Positions 52,660 through 62,895 of a stretch of 64,000 nucleotides of DNA are shown here, one piece after another. The DNA is from Harmonia axyridis (Eukaryota; Arthropoda; Insecta; Coleoptera; Coccinellidae). How positions within the stretch are numbered: the stretch's first letter is position 1; each line of letters opens with the position of its first letter. The stretch spans positions 53,382,798-53,446,797 of the forward strand of contig NC_059501.1 of the NCBI RefSeq assembly GCF_914767665.1, given 5' to 3'. The position numbers were made by a program, and so were the translations under genes. The notes below the pieces were generated by a model. It worked only from the letters and a program-made list of their open reading frames with translations. It was not told the origin of the DNA and made no database searches.

Positions 52660-52762
52660 TGCGCTAGACTTAAGCTTTCTTAGCACTTGATGTCAACTGG
52701 GGTAAGGTAGTTACATCGATTGTATTAAAAGTGAGGGCCAGATTTCCACAAAGACAATGTTA

Positions 52763-52808
52763 GGTAATTCCCCGAAAACATGTGTTTATGTTTTCGGGGA
52801 ACTACCTC
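52763..52808. other. long hairpin in the Tigger 5' region
   Basis: GGTAATTCCCCGAAAACAT, loop GTGTTT-like, ATGTTTTCGGGGAACTACC: arms of about 19 bp with one mismatch. It lies about 100 bp upstream of the transposase ATG, inside the element. Confidence 0.85.
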
Positions 52809-53027
52809 CATGCCAGACTCTCGCTTATAGAGTTATAGACAAATAGCAGTCTTAGTTATAGAGGTTCGAACACAAATATATCTGGCGGTTCACGACTTTC
52901 TCTTATAGAGGCTTCTATTTCTCACACATAGAGGTTTTAGGGGCTAAAAATGACTGGACCAGGCAATTCCACTCACTTAAAGAGTTTTCTCGCTTACCCA
53001 GTTGTCACTTACACAGGTTTGACTGTA

Positions 53028-53219
53028 CATAATTTTGTTGGAAACATTGTGTAACAGACTTAAGAAATGAAACAAAATTGATGAAGAAGAGAAATATAAT
53101 GGCTGACACTCTCATTTTTAACATATGATATTTCATATTATAGGCATCGCAGTTCAAATATCAAGAAACTAAGTATATAAAAAGTACATTATATAATAAA
53201 ACATGACATCATGACTAAT
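53028..53219. other. non-coding interior of the third piggyBac
   Basis: AT-rich; holds one TATGATATTTCATATTATAGGC copy of a word that recurs at 53785 and, inverted, at 54150. Confidence 0.4.
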
Positions 53220-53770
53220 TTTTATCATATTTAGTTCCTTCATACTGGAAATCTGAGATATTTGGCAAAGAACTTTTGGAAATTTTCAGTTTTTCTGCAA
53301 TCGGGTTCAGTTTTGTTTGCCACTTTCTGTACTTTTTTTTAATGGTTCCTTACGATCATTCTCTCTGCTAGGTATATGACCTGCACCATCCTTTTTCATT
53401 CTTTTAACAAAAAGAGCAAGTGGTATATGATCTTCATCTGTGTAATCATAAGTGAATATTGAACTTTGAGGGCCTGGTTTCTCTTCAATTTTCTACTTAT
53501 TTCCATTCTGAACAGCACTGAACACAAGTTCAACCGGTTGTTTCAAAATATCTTTTCCTAAGTCATTTATTTCAAATTCTTCCTCATCACTTTCACCGTC
53601 ATGCTTGTCAGTATCATGGCCATCATCTGGAGGTAATAAAACAAAGTCAAGGTGATCACATTCCCATAATGTTTCATAAGTTTCATCACCATCAGATATT
53701 TCATTGATAAAACTGATCAGCTCTTCAGTGTCTTTTGGGTTATCAGGATTATAAAATTTTTTTCTGAAAC
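53220..53770 (-). pseudogene. piggyBac-like N-terminal exon remnant
   Basis: After an acceptor TTGTTTCAG at about 53768, the minus strand reads NPDNPKDTEELISFINEISD, DGDETYETLWECDHLDFVLL, DGESDEEEFEINDLGKDILK, then a stop and LALFVKRMKKDGAGHIPS with several stops. The acidic, splice-bounded N-terminus and the surrounding TTAA ends suggest piggyBac, but the catalytic part is missing, so this is an inference. Confidence 0.45.
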
Positions 53771-54189
53771 AAGAGTATATGTTGTACTGCCTATGATATG
53801 ATATTTCATATGCTGTAAAATATTCAAATATTTACAAAAAACTGCACAGGAAATTATGGTTACTTTGTTAGATTTTTACAGTAGAGGGTACTGGCAAAAA
53901 GTTTTTAACGTATCTTGGCAGTAAAGTGTTTCCCAACAAAATAAAATAAAACATAATATTACCTTAGTGACATGACACCTCAAAATATTTCCAACATAAA
54001 TTTCAACGGTGACTGTGCAAATCTGTTCGTAGATTTGGCGATTCTAACACTATCATACACATACACTCACAATGAATGATCGAGACGAACTAAATCATCA
54101 ACTTTAACAGACCGCTAAACGTGTCACGACTTGAAGTGAGTCGGCGACTTGTATATGAAATATCACATCATAGGCAGTATTGGGTGAAG
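53771..54189. repeat. inverted CTATGATRTGATATTTCATAT motif pair and spacer
   Basis: ACTGCCTATGATATGATATT (53784) and the inverse of its relative AATATCACATCATAGGCAGT (54160) are about 370 bp apart in inverted orientation, so they may be the ends of a small element. No gene between them. Confidence 0.5.
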
Positions 54190-54385
54190 GTGCTCCATAA
54201 TATGAGCATTCACGCCAGTTTGAATTCTAGCTTAAGCAATAATCTCCTCAACGTAGCACCTGTTGGTAATGTGAACATTTTACTCAACAGGCGATATCCT
54301 TTGGGGGATGATTTATATAATGCCAAAGCTAGAATTTTCTCATCAATTGTGAATCTCCTTGCATTTAATTGCTGCTTTTGAGTTC
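54190..54385 (-). pseudogene. P-element/THAP9-type transposase fragment
   Basis: About 60 residues in one frame: ARRFTIDEKILALALYKSSP, then KGYRLLSKMFTLPTGATLRR. The pattern (basic, DEK.LAL.LYK.SPKGYR.L...F.LP...TLR..L) is the conserved helix-turn-helix region between the THAP finger and the RNase H-like core of P transposases. A stop follows after LEFKLA. Neither the THAP finger nor the catalytic residues are present. Confidence 0.65.
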
Positions 54386-55250
54386 TTATTTGACTGGCAA
54401 AAAAAAACCCAAGGTTACCTGGTTAACAGAGTTAGCTAATTTTTCAAACAAATTGGTCTCCATAAATTTTTTGGCCTCGCTCCACCTATTCTTGTACACC
54501 TTAAATTTATTAGAGACCAAGTATTTTTTTGTTTGTTTTGTTTAATAGGTGATATATAATTTTGATTCAACTTTGTCTTTGACACTTTCAATTGCCTCAA
54601 CAATGATTTACCACGACCTGAAAAAAATCATTAATATCTACATTTCCTGCATCTAATCCATCCGCTTTCAGTTTTCCCTCGATCAGTTCAGCAAGAGCTT
54701 CTCCAGTATGTTTGTCCTCGATCAACCTATTCTTGCAGACCTTAAATTTATTGCAGACCAAGTTGTATTTGTTTTCTTTAATAGTTGATAAAAATGTTTT
54801 CTCGTTGATTCAACTTTGTCTTTGATACTTTCAATTGTGGTCTCTTCATCTAGGGCCAATTTAGGTAAATACCTTAGGTATTCATATAACGACCATTTTT
54901 TGTACCAGGAAAATCATCCACAACGGCCAACTGTTCAGCGGTTCCACCAAAAATGATCCAAGAAAGGATTTGGTCTCGTTGTCGGTACCAGGAAAATTAT
55001 CAACGATGAGGAATCGTTCAGCGACTCTTTCAAAAGAAGGATCCAAAATAGAGTTTGATATCGTGGTAATTTCTCGATTTGATTTGAATATGGCGAAATT
55101 CCAATGCGTATTCTTGAAAAACCCGTTAGTATTCTTCGTTCTACCACAGATGATAAATGAAAAATATTTAAAAAAATGCACAAAAATTGTTCGAGGGTCA
55201 AAAAAAAATGTTGGGAGAAATAATTACAAAAAAATATGAGTGTCAATGAT
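54386..55250. other. decayed sequence with two imperfect internal duplications
   Basis: CCTATTCTTGYASACCTTAA occurs at about 54489 and 54726, and GTACCAGGAAAATYATC-like text at about 54904 and 54988. On the minus strand NRLIEDKHTGEALAELIEGK reads open for about 55 residues (54610-54775). Probably an unrecognised TE remnant. Confidence 0.4.
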
Positions 55251-55600
55251 TGAAATTAATATAATAATTTCGAAAAAAAGTTTCATGACCGGAAAATTCA
55301 ATTAATCCAATTAAAAAAAAAGTTATATGACAAGAAAAATCAAAAATTAAAGTCCATTCTTAGATGTTTTAATGTAATTTCTTAAAGTTCAATCCATTAT
55401 TACCTAAAATAAATTTCTTTATTCACATAAAAAAATTGAAGCTTCAATTTGAATACTTATTCATAGTAACAAATAACAAAAGGGCACTTTCAATTCAATC
55501 TCATCGTACAAAATTCTCTTTCATATTATCAAACCACATCAATTGATCAACCTACAAATAAATATAAGAATAATAAACAACTTCTATCATACTCGCATCA
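55251..55600. other. non-coding spacer
   Basis: AT-rich, nothing recognised. Confidence 0.4.
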
Positions 55601-55885
55601 ATGGCCACTTTAGTTCTATGTTGTGTAGCCTTTAGAAGAGTTTCCTTGGAGATTTTTGCAGTCTTTCCCTTATTGGCACCAGTTCAGTTCTGTATAGTGT
55701 GTTTATATTCAAAAATTGGTCTGCAGATGATTTTGTATATTTTTGTAGCTATTGATATAATAATACCAAATTTCATCTACAAAGAAAGCTCAATTAAAGA
55801 CGAATTTTGGAAAATTCCACATATATACCTAACTGTTTTATCCTTCTTCTTCTGGAATTATAATTGGAAACAACAGAAAATGTAA
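55601..55885 (+). CDS. small putative membrane protein or exon, unidentified
   Basis: 95 residues from an ATG in a fair context (CATCAATGG). Three hydrophobic segments (about residues 12-34, 42-57, 70-86) separated by short charged loops (KESSIKDEFWK). The end NWKQQKM is followed by TAA. I do not recognise it. It could be a single exon of a host membrane protein, an insect chemoreceptor-like fragment, or chance. It is one of very few plus-strand frames in this part without TE resemblance. Confidence 0.25.
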   Translation: MATLVLCCVAFRRVSLEIFAVFPLLAPVQFCIVCLYSKIGLQMILYIFVAIDIIIPNFIYKESSIKDEFWKIPHIYLTVLSFFFWNYNWKQQKM

Positions 55886-56289
55886 ATTGTTTTGTTTGGA
55901 TCAAAATAATATGGACGTCAAAATCGTATTTGAAGGAAATTCTCGCGCATGACAATTAGTTTCCATTTAGGATCTTTAGGAGTACCTTAACTCATGACCT
56001 TCGGGTACGAATATTTGGTCCGTGGTAGCGTATGGTTCGAAGATAATTCAAAGGAAATTTGAGAATACTTGACGACGATAAGATAAAATACAATTCAAAA
56101 AATTATTTGAGAAGCCAGGAAATATCAATACTCTGCCAATGCTCACTCGAGTACGGTAGAAAATCTAATACTTCTAAGAATGGCCACCCTTTCACCTCTC
56201 TCATCTGGGAAAACAAAAATGTCCGCGCATTTAACGAAATCAATCGATTTTGATCGATTCGCAAGCAGGTTACCGAAGCGTGAAAATTG
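55886..56289. other. non-coding spacer
   Basis: No supported gene. Confidence 0.4.
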
Positions 56290-58060
56290 CAGTGGCGGAT
56301 CCCTGTCGGAGATGGGATGCATTGATCGTTACAGAGTCTTATAGTAAATGTTTACTTTGAAGAAAATGAATATTTTGTTTTGGGTTCCCCAAATTGTTTT
56401 TTTGATGTAATTATCATTATTAGATACAACAAGAGTTGAGGTAATAAACCTAAAAACTCAATATAATATATGAAAGTAATTAAAAAAATGTTTCTTTTTT
56501 CCTGAAACTTTGGTTCAATACTCTATTTTGCGGCGACATCAGTAGCTTCCGTCTTCAGTTGGTCATAATCATCTCTATATTCTTTTATTTTTGTATAAGT
56601 TGACTCTAGAGATTTGCAAGCCCTGGACCGATTGAAGCAATAATTTTAATGCTATGTTAGCATTTTCCACTATTTTTGAAGACATAGTTAGTATAAAAAT
56701 GAACTCAAATTGTTCTAGACTTTTCAGTAGGCAGATGGCGTGACTTCGTTCTTCTGTTCTCTTGAAATTAGTGAAAGTTTAGTGAGACTTTTGATTGTAT
56801 CAATATATCTTAGTTTCACTGCCAACAAAAACATAGCGCGTCCTGACCATAGCGTGGGATCGAGACTTTTCAATATAACTATTGATTCTTCAGTGATGAA
56901 TTTCAATATATCCTACCTGTGTAAACTAGTACCAAGAAACGAATATAAATCACTAACCACGGAAAAAAAAGGAAACCTCTTTAACTTGGGACATGGCATC
57001 GTTGATGACAAGGTTCAGGTTATGAGCAGCACAGTGGTTCAATATTCATGATCCGATTTAGCACCCCAGTATATACCCCACTCATCACACTTGCCCCATC
57101 GTATCCCTGACCACGACATCTTATCATATCTAAATTGAGTTTTTCTAGTGATGATATAATATTTTTGACCAGTCCTTCTGCACTTTGATCTGTCACATCT
57201 GTAAAACCCAAAAATTGTTCGCTAATCACCAGTTTTTGGGGTTTGCCAGATTCATATTTTCAATTTCCACATAACGTATTGTTATACCTAATTGATCAAC
57301 TTTCGCAACATCCTGAGTCGTGTCCATTATAATAGTTAAAAACGGGCCCTCTTTAATTTTTTTTCACCAAATGTTTTTCTAGGCAAAGTGAAAGAAAATG
57401 TATCAATTCATTTTGAATGGTGTTGCTCAAATAATTTACTCGCCCTTTACCTCGTGGTCTGGAAACGAGTTCTTTCATAAACGGATCATATTTTGATAAA
57501 AGATTCACAAACGTTAGGAAGTTTCCATTATAAACATCAGTGATATTTTATCTGTGACCTCTGAATGCCAGTGAATTTTTAGCCAAAGCTAGAGTGATAT
57601 CAATAATTCTGTGCAAAATTTCTTTCCAGGAATTTCTTCCTCTGAAACATCTGCCATTGAGGCCTGATCTATCATACCCTTTTTCCTCTTCCATTGATCA
57701 TAAATGAAACATGAAACGTGGTTCTGAGATTGTGCATGAACCTTCAATTTTTTTGAAAGTCTCTGCCAATCCTTAGTTCCATCTTGAAACGATGACTTCT
57801 TCACTTTTGAAAATAACCATCAGGGTTTACAATATGCCGCGTTATTTTTTGGCGAATAAAATAACCATTTTCTTTGAATGCTGATACCAGCATGGTTTGT
57901 TTGAAAATAATAAAATTTTGAGAATTATCTATTACTGTCATATTTCGGAAACTGAAGATCTGTCTGATAAGGTCCTTGGTTAACAAAGAACATTTTAATT
58001 TTATCGGAGAGTGTCCGATTTTCGAAATGGCTCAAATCGGTTGGATAGGCTAACTATTAT
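56290..58060 (-). mobile_element. hAT element remnant (DUF4371/ZMYM1-like), left terminus kept
   Basis: CAGTGGCGGATCCCTG at 56290 has the form of a hAT terminus. The transposase pseudogene follows on the minus strand at 56520-58000. I could not find the matching right terminus. Confidence 0.6.
56520..58000 (-). pseudogene. hAT transposase of the DUF4371/TTF-finger type, heavily broken
   Basis: Right to left: TTF-type zinc finger region (57801-57986: LTKDLIRQIFSFRNMTVID; 57589-57804: KDWQRLSKKLKVHAQSQNHV), DUF4371 core (57020-57229: SEQFLGFTDVTDQSAEGLVK, CRGQGYDGASVMSG), then LDPTLWSGRAMFLLAVKLRY (56724-56906). Order and motifs match the ZMYM1-like hAT proteins. Many frameshifts; the C-terminal dimerisation motif is not recognisable. 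The same protein type starts intact at 63520. Confidence 0.82.
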
Positions 58061-58561
58061 ACAACTATACCATACCATTCCTTTCTCTATTCGCAATGTA
58101 ACTCACTCACAATAGTAATACTTGCTTTTACTTAGTCTGCATATTCACAAAATGATTATCTCGATTGGTCTTTATAATTATAAAATTGTTCAACATCATC
58201 TGAAATATCAGATTTCCTGTTAGGTCATCCATTTTTTTATATTACTGATAATTTTAATTAATGTGATGTCTTTCTGCATTTCTGTCCTTATTCCATTTAA
58301 TTTATTCTCACTAACATTTAGAGAATTAATTAGAAAATTGGCATGAATTCTTAAATCATCATTTAGATATATATATATATATATAATATTTTTTTCAAAC
58401 GTACCATATTAACGTCATTTCTCGACTGACAGGATCATCGTAAAGTTCTACTTTTCCTCCGCCGGAGGGAAAAGTGGTTGCTACGGAAACGATTAATTAG
58501 TTACCATGGACAAGAATAAATAATTCTGATTTAAACGTCATTTTTATTCATCAAAGTTATA
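58061..58561. other. spacer with (TA)n and a GC-rich hairpin
   Basis: (TA)n lies at about 58365-58386. CTTTTCCTCCG-CCGGAGGGAAAAG at 58451-58474 is a compact hairpin standing out from AT-rich surroundings. It lies just beyond the end of the recombinase gene and may mark that element's terminus. Confidence 0.55.
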
Positions 58562-59330
58562 TTGAATGTACAATTGGTTAAATTTGCATTTTGGAAATTG
58601 AAACCATGTAACAATGAAAGGTTTGAATTATGTTCCAAAGTTGATGGCTCAATGTGCTCATGCGAGTTGCTGGTTCCAGGAATTTCTTCGATGTTCAAAA
58701 TTCTACTAGCATTCTCATTCTTGTTTCTAAGTGAATCTTCGATGTAGCCTTCTGCTACACAGCTTGATTTCCAACCCCCGTGTCGTTTCAGTGACTCAAT
58801 GTTAGCCCCTACATCTATAAGTAGTGTAGCAGAAGTTCATCTCAATGAATGGCCGGTGTATTCATTTGAATCGTTGAGTTGAAAAGGTGGCAACCTTTCT
58901 TGGAACACTACTTATACTGTGTATTCTCATCACAGATCTGTTACATTTTCCAGAATTATATTTAAAAAAAAATCTATTCTCCACGTAATTGTTTGGCCTT
59001 AACGCAGCGTATTTTTGATAAATTTGGAGATTATTATCTCCAATTATCGTAAATGTACGAACTTTTCTAGTTTTGCTATCTGGAATATTCACCAAAAGAA
59101 TATTTCCCAAGTCCTCTATATCTGTTGATTTCATTTCGACCAACTCGTCACATCTGCAGGCACCAGCTACTCCAAATACTAAAACAATCTGAAATAACAA
59201 TGTGATCAAAATACAAAATTAAAATTAATGAAAAATGATAATTACCTTCAATCCTAAATATAAATCATCCGGTGCTTCAAATAAAAAATTTTCGAACTGC
59301 TCCTTAGAAAATACTTTGGATTTTTTTGCT
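58562..59330 (-). pseudogene. Crypton-type tyrosine recombinase, one intron, broken
   Basis: Exon 1 remnant (59245-59330: SKEQFENFLFEAPDDLYLGL), 56-bp intron (59189-59244; donor G|GTAATT, acceptor TTATTTCAG),,exon 2 with the catalytic domain: VLVFGVAGACRCDELVEM (box I Arg), DSKTRKVRTFTI, RFFFKYNSGKC, then, after a frameshift near 58870, YTGHSLR*TSATLLIDVGAN (box II His-x-x-Arg), LKRHGGWKSSCVAEGYIEDS (box III Trp and the nucleophilic Tyr). A TGA follows box II LR, where the family has Arg, again CGA to TGA. This is the insect Crypton pattern and differs clearly from the recombinase at 16882-18180. Confidence 0.82.
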
Positions 59331-59539
59331 TGTTAACCCTCATTAGATTTTTTTAAAAACGCGCGTAACTTCTAAAATTTACTGATGTCAAGATCATTTT
59401 TGATCGAGAGTTGAGACTTTATCATGGAATATCGGGACCACAAAGTCGACGATTTCCATTTTTTATCTTTAGACAGTATGTTAAAATATGCTAGAAGAAC
59501 ATTTTCATCATAAACTGCCACACTTTTAGAATTGCATCA
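59331..59539. other. spacer between Crypton and copia remnants
   Basis: No gene recognised. Confidence 0.4.
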
Positions 59540-59541
59540 AT

Positions 59542-59956
59542 TCACGAAATGATCATGAATTTATCAAATAATGAAGAGCAAAATTCTCCACCATTGTCTG
59601 TTCTGAGTGCCTTGATTTTATTGTTAGTCTGGTTCTCGACTAATGTTTTAAATACTTTGAAATATTTGAGAGCTTCATTCTTGTGCTTTAGGAAATAAGT
59701 GAAGGTCATCCAGCTAAAATCATCTTCAAGGAGAAAATAGTACTTAGATCCCCCTAAGGTACTTACCTCCATCGGTCTTGAAGGGTAGACGACATTGCTA
59801 ACCTTCACAACATACATCACAGGGTTGGCTTTTGTTCAGTTTTCCCTTAATATCCATTCCATTTACAGCATCTTGCATTAATGAAAGGTTATAATTGATA
59901 TGTCCGAATCGCCTGTGCCAAATATCTCCAGACACTGCAGTGGCTAAAAAAGAACT
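59542..59956 (-). pseudogene. copia pre-integrase zinc domain and integrase N-terminal core
   Basis: GAG_pre-integrase motif in broken frame at about 59830-59950 (IWHRRFGHINYNLSLM, CDVC) gives the HHCC zinc site. The integrase core then reads KYYFLLEDDFSWMTF (first Asp) and KALRTDNGGEFCSSLF (second Asp). The glutamate is lost with the truncation at 59540. At least one stop and one frameshift lie between the two parts. Confidence 0.83.
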
Positions 59957-60440
59957 TTAAGGTTTGTTCAGATTCAACTTGTACATATTATTCACCAAGT
60001 CTGCAGTTGAAATCAATGTGCCATTCCTATTGTATATTTGACAACCCTGATCAGTGAAGACTACTCTGTTGCCCCTCTTGGTCAGTTGTGAAACAGACAA
60101 GAGATTTGTCGAAAGCTTTGGGACATACAAAACATCTTTAACAACGATGTCAAACTTTTGGTTATTTACTATTGTTGTTATATTTGCTTGTCCAACGCAA
60201 TCTACACTTATATGTTCATTGTTTGCAACTGTTATTTCATCTATGTCTGCTTGTTCAACGTTTATTAACCAATCCTTTCTTGAGGTTACGTGGTTAGTTG
60301 CTGCAGAGTCCACATACCAATCATCGTCATCATTGAAACCATTTGTTAAGAAAACTGCACTAAATGCGTTTGATTTATTTTCCTCTGAACTGTCACGTTT
60401 CTGATATAAGTTAGGGCATTTATTCTTGAAATGTCCATGC
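59957..60440 (-). CDS. copia zinc knuckle and aspartic protease
   Basis: A CCHC remnant (CKQHGHFKNKCP, the first Cys lost to a stop context) at about 60410-60450 is followed by DDDDWYVDSAATNHVTSRKD, whose DSA is the copia protease active site, then NISVDCVG-like strands and VLYVPKLSTNLLSVSQLTKR. It cleaves the copia polyprotein. The frame is open from the active site to 59957. Confidence 0.82.
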
Positions 60441-61123
60441 TGTTTGCATTTTTAACAAACAATCTTATTTCGATTGGGACGGCCATTTTCTGTGTTGACG
60501 ATCTGTCCCGAACTTGTGCTGCCACCTTTTGGATTCTTCCGGAAGTGTGTTCTGCTTGCGAAAGCGTTCGCTGCTGTGCTGTGCACGTTGCCATCTACTT
60601 CCATATCCAACAACTTCGTTTTGATCTGATCAGAAAATATCGCTACACCTGAATGTTCCAAGGCCATAATCATGGGACTGAAGCGTTCTGGCAACCCTGC
60701 AAGAAGAAGTGACCCAATCCACTCCTCGCTTATGTGAAATCCCGTTCTGCCCAATTTTCTTGAAGTTTCGATTATTTGGGTTACGTATGCTTCCATCGAA
60801 CTACAATTTTCTAATCGAAGGGAAATCAATGTTCTGAGAAGACCAATCTTACGTGTAAATCCGTTGTCTTCGTACATATTCTTCAGAGTAGCCCAAACTT
60901 TCTTGCACGTGTTCTTATCCCTGATATGCACGTAGATAGAAGGGTCCAAAGTTAGGATTAATTTCGCTCTCGCCTTAGCCACCATAACTGTGTCCGTTTG
61001 TTTCCCGAATATACAATCAGAAAATCCTTCCAAAACGAAAAAGTTTTCCATGGCGAAGCACCATTCCGCGTAATTTTCGCGACCGACTAATTTTGGAACA
61101 CTGAACATGTAGTTAACGGCCAT
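60441..61123 (-). CDS. copia gag
   Basis: 223 residues from ATG 61123: YMFSVPKLVGRENYAEWCFA is the DUF4219 start, then KKVWATLKNMYEDNG, RTLISLRLENCSSMEAYVTQ and LLLAGLPERFSPMI of the UBN2 capsid domain, and a basic end leading to the zinc knuckle. Complete up to the knuckle, where the frame ends (NKIVC stop), so Gag-Pol is no longer continuous. Confidence 0.88.
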
Positions 61124-61260
61124 GTTGAATTTACACTTAACAACTTTTGAGTCTTAGATCACCAACGTACAGAATGTTCACTGTTTCTCACTTTTCCTTG
61201 TTCTCTAGTACGAACAATAATTAGGTAGGTACTATTTATTCTTAACTGAATTAGAGTGTG

Positions 61261-61275
61261 ACTGGGCCCATAACC
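61261..61275 (-). promoter_or_regulatory. copia primer-binding site (initiator tRNA-Met, internal)
   Basis: Minus-strand GGTTATGGGCCCAGT is complementary to the anticodon stem-loop region of initiator tRNA-Met. Copia elements of insects use this internal half-tRNA site rather than the tRNA 3' end. It starts directly after the LTR end ...TATCA. Confidence 0.85.
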
Positions 61276-61472
61276 TGATAAAATTAGGCTGGAAGAATTA
61301 TTGGAGGTAACTTACTACATGGAAATGAAACGCACTCGTTGAGATATAACTTAAGACTAACTTTATTCAACAACGTGGCCAAGATGGATGATGGTGGCCA
61401 CTCAACATATATTCATCATAGATGGCGTTAGTAGGTTTACACGGTGTACAAAATAGTGATTTACTACCAACA
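61276..61472 (-). repeat. copia 5' LTR, 197 bp
   Basis: TGTTGGTAGTAAATCAC at the start (61472) and TATCA at the end (61276) give canonical TG...CA ends, followed immediately by the primer-binding site. Confidence 0.8.
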
Positions 61473-62655
61473 CCCCAGATGCCGCAAAATATTTTTCACT
61501 TGACTTTGATGGCCCAAGGAAAGAGACTGCTTCATTGGCCAATGCCTCAATTTCAGAAGACATTTTCACTTATTACCAGCCAGCAAGGAATAATTATCAA
61601 TTTTATTATACTTTCTAACTGTCAGAATTAATTTGTATGACAATCGTAACTAGACAAATTTTCCATGTATCACTCAATTATAACGATCGTAAATATAATA
61701 TTCATTATAGATATTCTTCCACGAGTTCAAAATTCAAAAACGTGCTACGAAGTTGCGAGTTTTTGAACGAGCGAGTGTTAGAATAAGCCTTCTGTACTAG
61801 AATTATACATTATTTGCTCTAATTCACTGCATTCTTATCGAATTAAATGGAATATTTTCAATAATGATTACTGATTTTTGCATTGAAAAGTGTTGGTTGG
61901 CAGAACAGATGTCTGTATCACAAATTCAAAATTTTATAAGTGTTGAAGACGCAATTATCAATGAATACATTTAAATATCTGATTTTGGAATGAACTAGAT
62001 TCCTCCAGAAATAAAAGCATTGCGATAGAAGCACGAAATATAATAATTCCCCAGAAGTCAAAAAATATTGGGAGAACGAATATGTAAAATTCAACTCATG
62101 GACCAGGAAAAATCATCCTATTTATAATCGAAAACGTTGTTATCGCATATTTTGAATGTTTAAGCGAAATTCATGAAAGTTCAGCTTTATGAAAAAAAAA
62201 CCTATTCGATGTAATAATAATAATAATAACTACTTCATTTCCCAAATTATCACATTAACATGACAAAGTTACGAAAATGGTCAAAATACAAAAATAACGT
62301 TGTAATGTTGTAAACTCAACCTGTAACGTTATATTGATTTCGACAAATCATTCAAAATGACAAGCTTTATTGTAAAGAAAATATTTTCCAAAAAAATCTA
62401 AGGTTTTAGAATTTGAAGACATTGAACAGTTTTTGAATTTGTTGACGTCGAGTTATGTACATTATATTCGAGGTTATCACATCTCATCTGACATTTCATA
62501 ATTTTGGAACAAAATTGCAGATAATATTAATTACACCGGTCAACACGATTTTTGGGTCTAACTTCTACATGTTAAATTTTGGTTTCTCCTACGACAAAAA
62601 TTAGGAAAAAAATTTTTTTTCCGATTAAAGTTTGCTTTTGTAGAAACTAGAACAA
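61473..62655. other. non-coding region with a dispersed repeat
   Basis: No gene that I can support; 61485-61605 reads open on the plus strand but has no motif. About 61872-61935 matches 23835-23900 in diverged form. Confidence 0.45.
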
Positions 62656-62895
62656 TTTTTCAGAAGAAGAACTGAACAAAATAGCGAAGATAGATGACAG
62701 CATAGAACCGGAAGTCTAGACCAAAGAACCTGTAACATCAATATAAAAGGAGAAAAAAGAAAGCACCTCTCTTTGGCAGAATTATTCCGAACTGCACATG
62801 AAAATAAAATGAAAAGAAAAAACAAAGAGAGAAGACATAAAGAAAAAATGCAGTTACTTAGCGAATTATTCAGTTCTGAATAATTGATATATTTC
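62656..62895 (+). pseudogene. second copy of the SANT gene's 3' end
   Basis: EEELNKIAKIDDSIEPEV, stop and 3' UTR match 48030-48265 almost base for base, in opposite orientation. One residue differs (Pro for Gln). The 5' part is missing and the junction at about 62655 is abrupt. A hairpin AATTATTCAG-TT-CTGAATAATT ends the shared part (62865-62886). The copy is interrupted at 62895 by the hAT element. Confidence 0.8.

Larger units (their letters stand above)
50785..53025 (-). mobile_element. Tigger (pogo family) transposon, complete ends
   Basis: Termini CAGTCGAACCTGGATAAG and the inverse CAGTCAAACCTGTGTAAG (about 24 bp, imperfect), flanked by TA at 50783-50784 and 53026-53027. Subterminal copies of CTTATAGAGGTT-like words lie on both sides (50820-50910 and 52815-52990). 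It contains a transposase with a single frameshift and a strong hairpin at 52763-52808. 50940-51116 is AT-rich 3' flank. Confidence 0.92.
50743..53908 (-). mobile_element. third piggyBac-like element, gutted, hosting a Tigger
   Basis: The left end is TTAACCCATTGATGCCAGAG at 50743, with TTAA then CCC as in piggyBac. The right end is probably TTAA at 53905-53908, where the inverse reads TTAAAAACTTTTTGCCAG; the match between the ends is weak. An acceptor-bounded exon at 53220-53770 encodes an acidic piggyBac-type N-terminus, and the DDE part is gone. The Tigger at 50785-53025 sits just inside the left end. Confidence 0.55.
59540..61472 (-). mobile_element. copia element, 5' half with LTR
   Basis: LTR 61276-61472, primer-binding site 61261-61275, gag, protease, pre-integrase and the first half of integrase on the minus strand. 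It is cut at about 59540. No 3' LTR in the window. Confidence 0.9.

Noticed and set aside
55601..55885. Small membrane ORF considered as an odorant-receptor exon
   Set aside because: Three hydrophobic segments alone do not identify a family; kept only as an unidentified low-confidence ORF.
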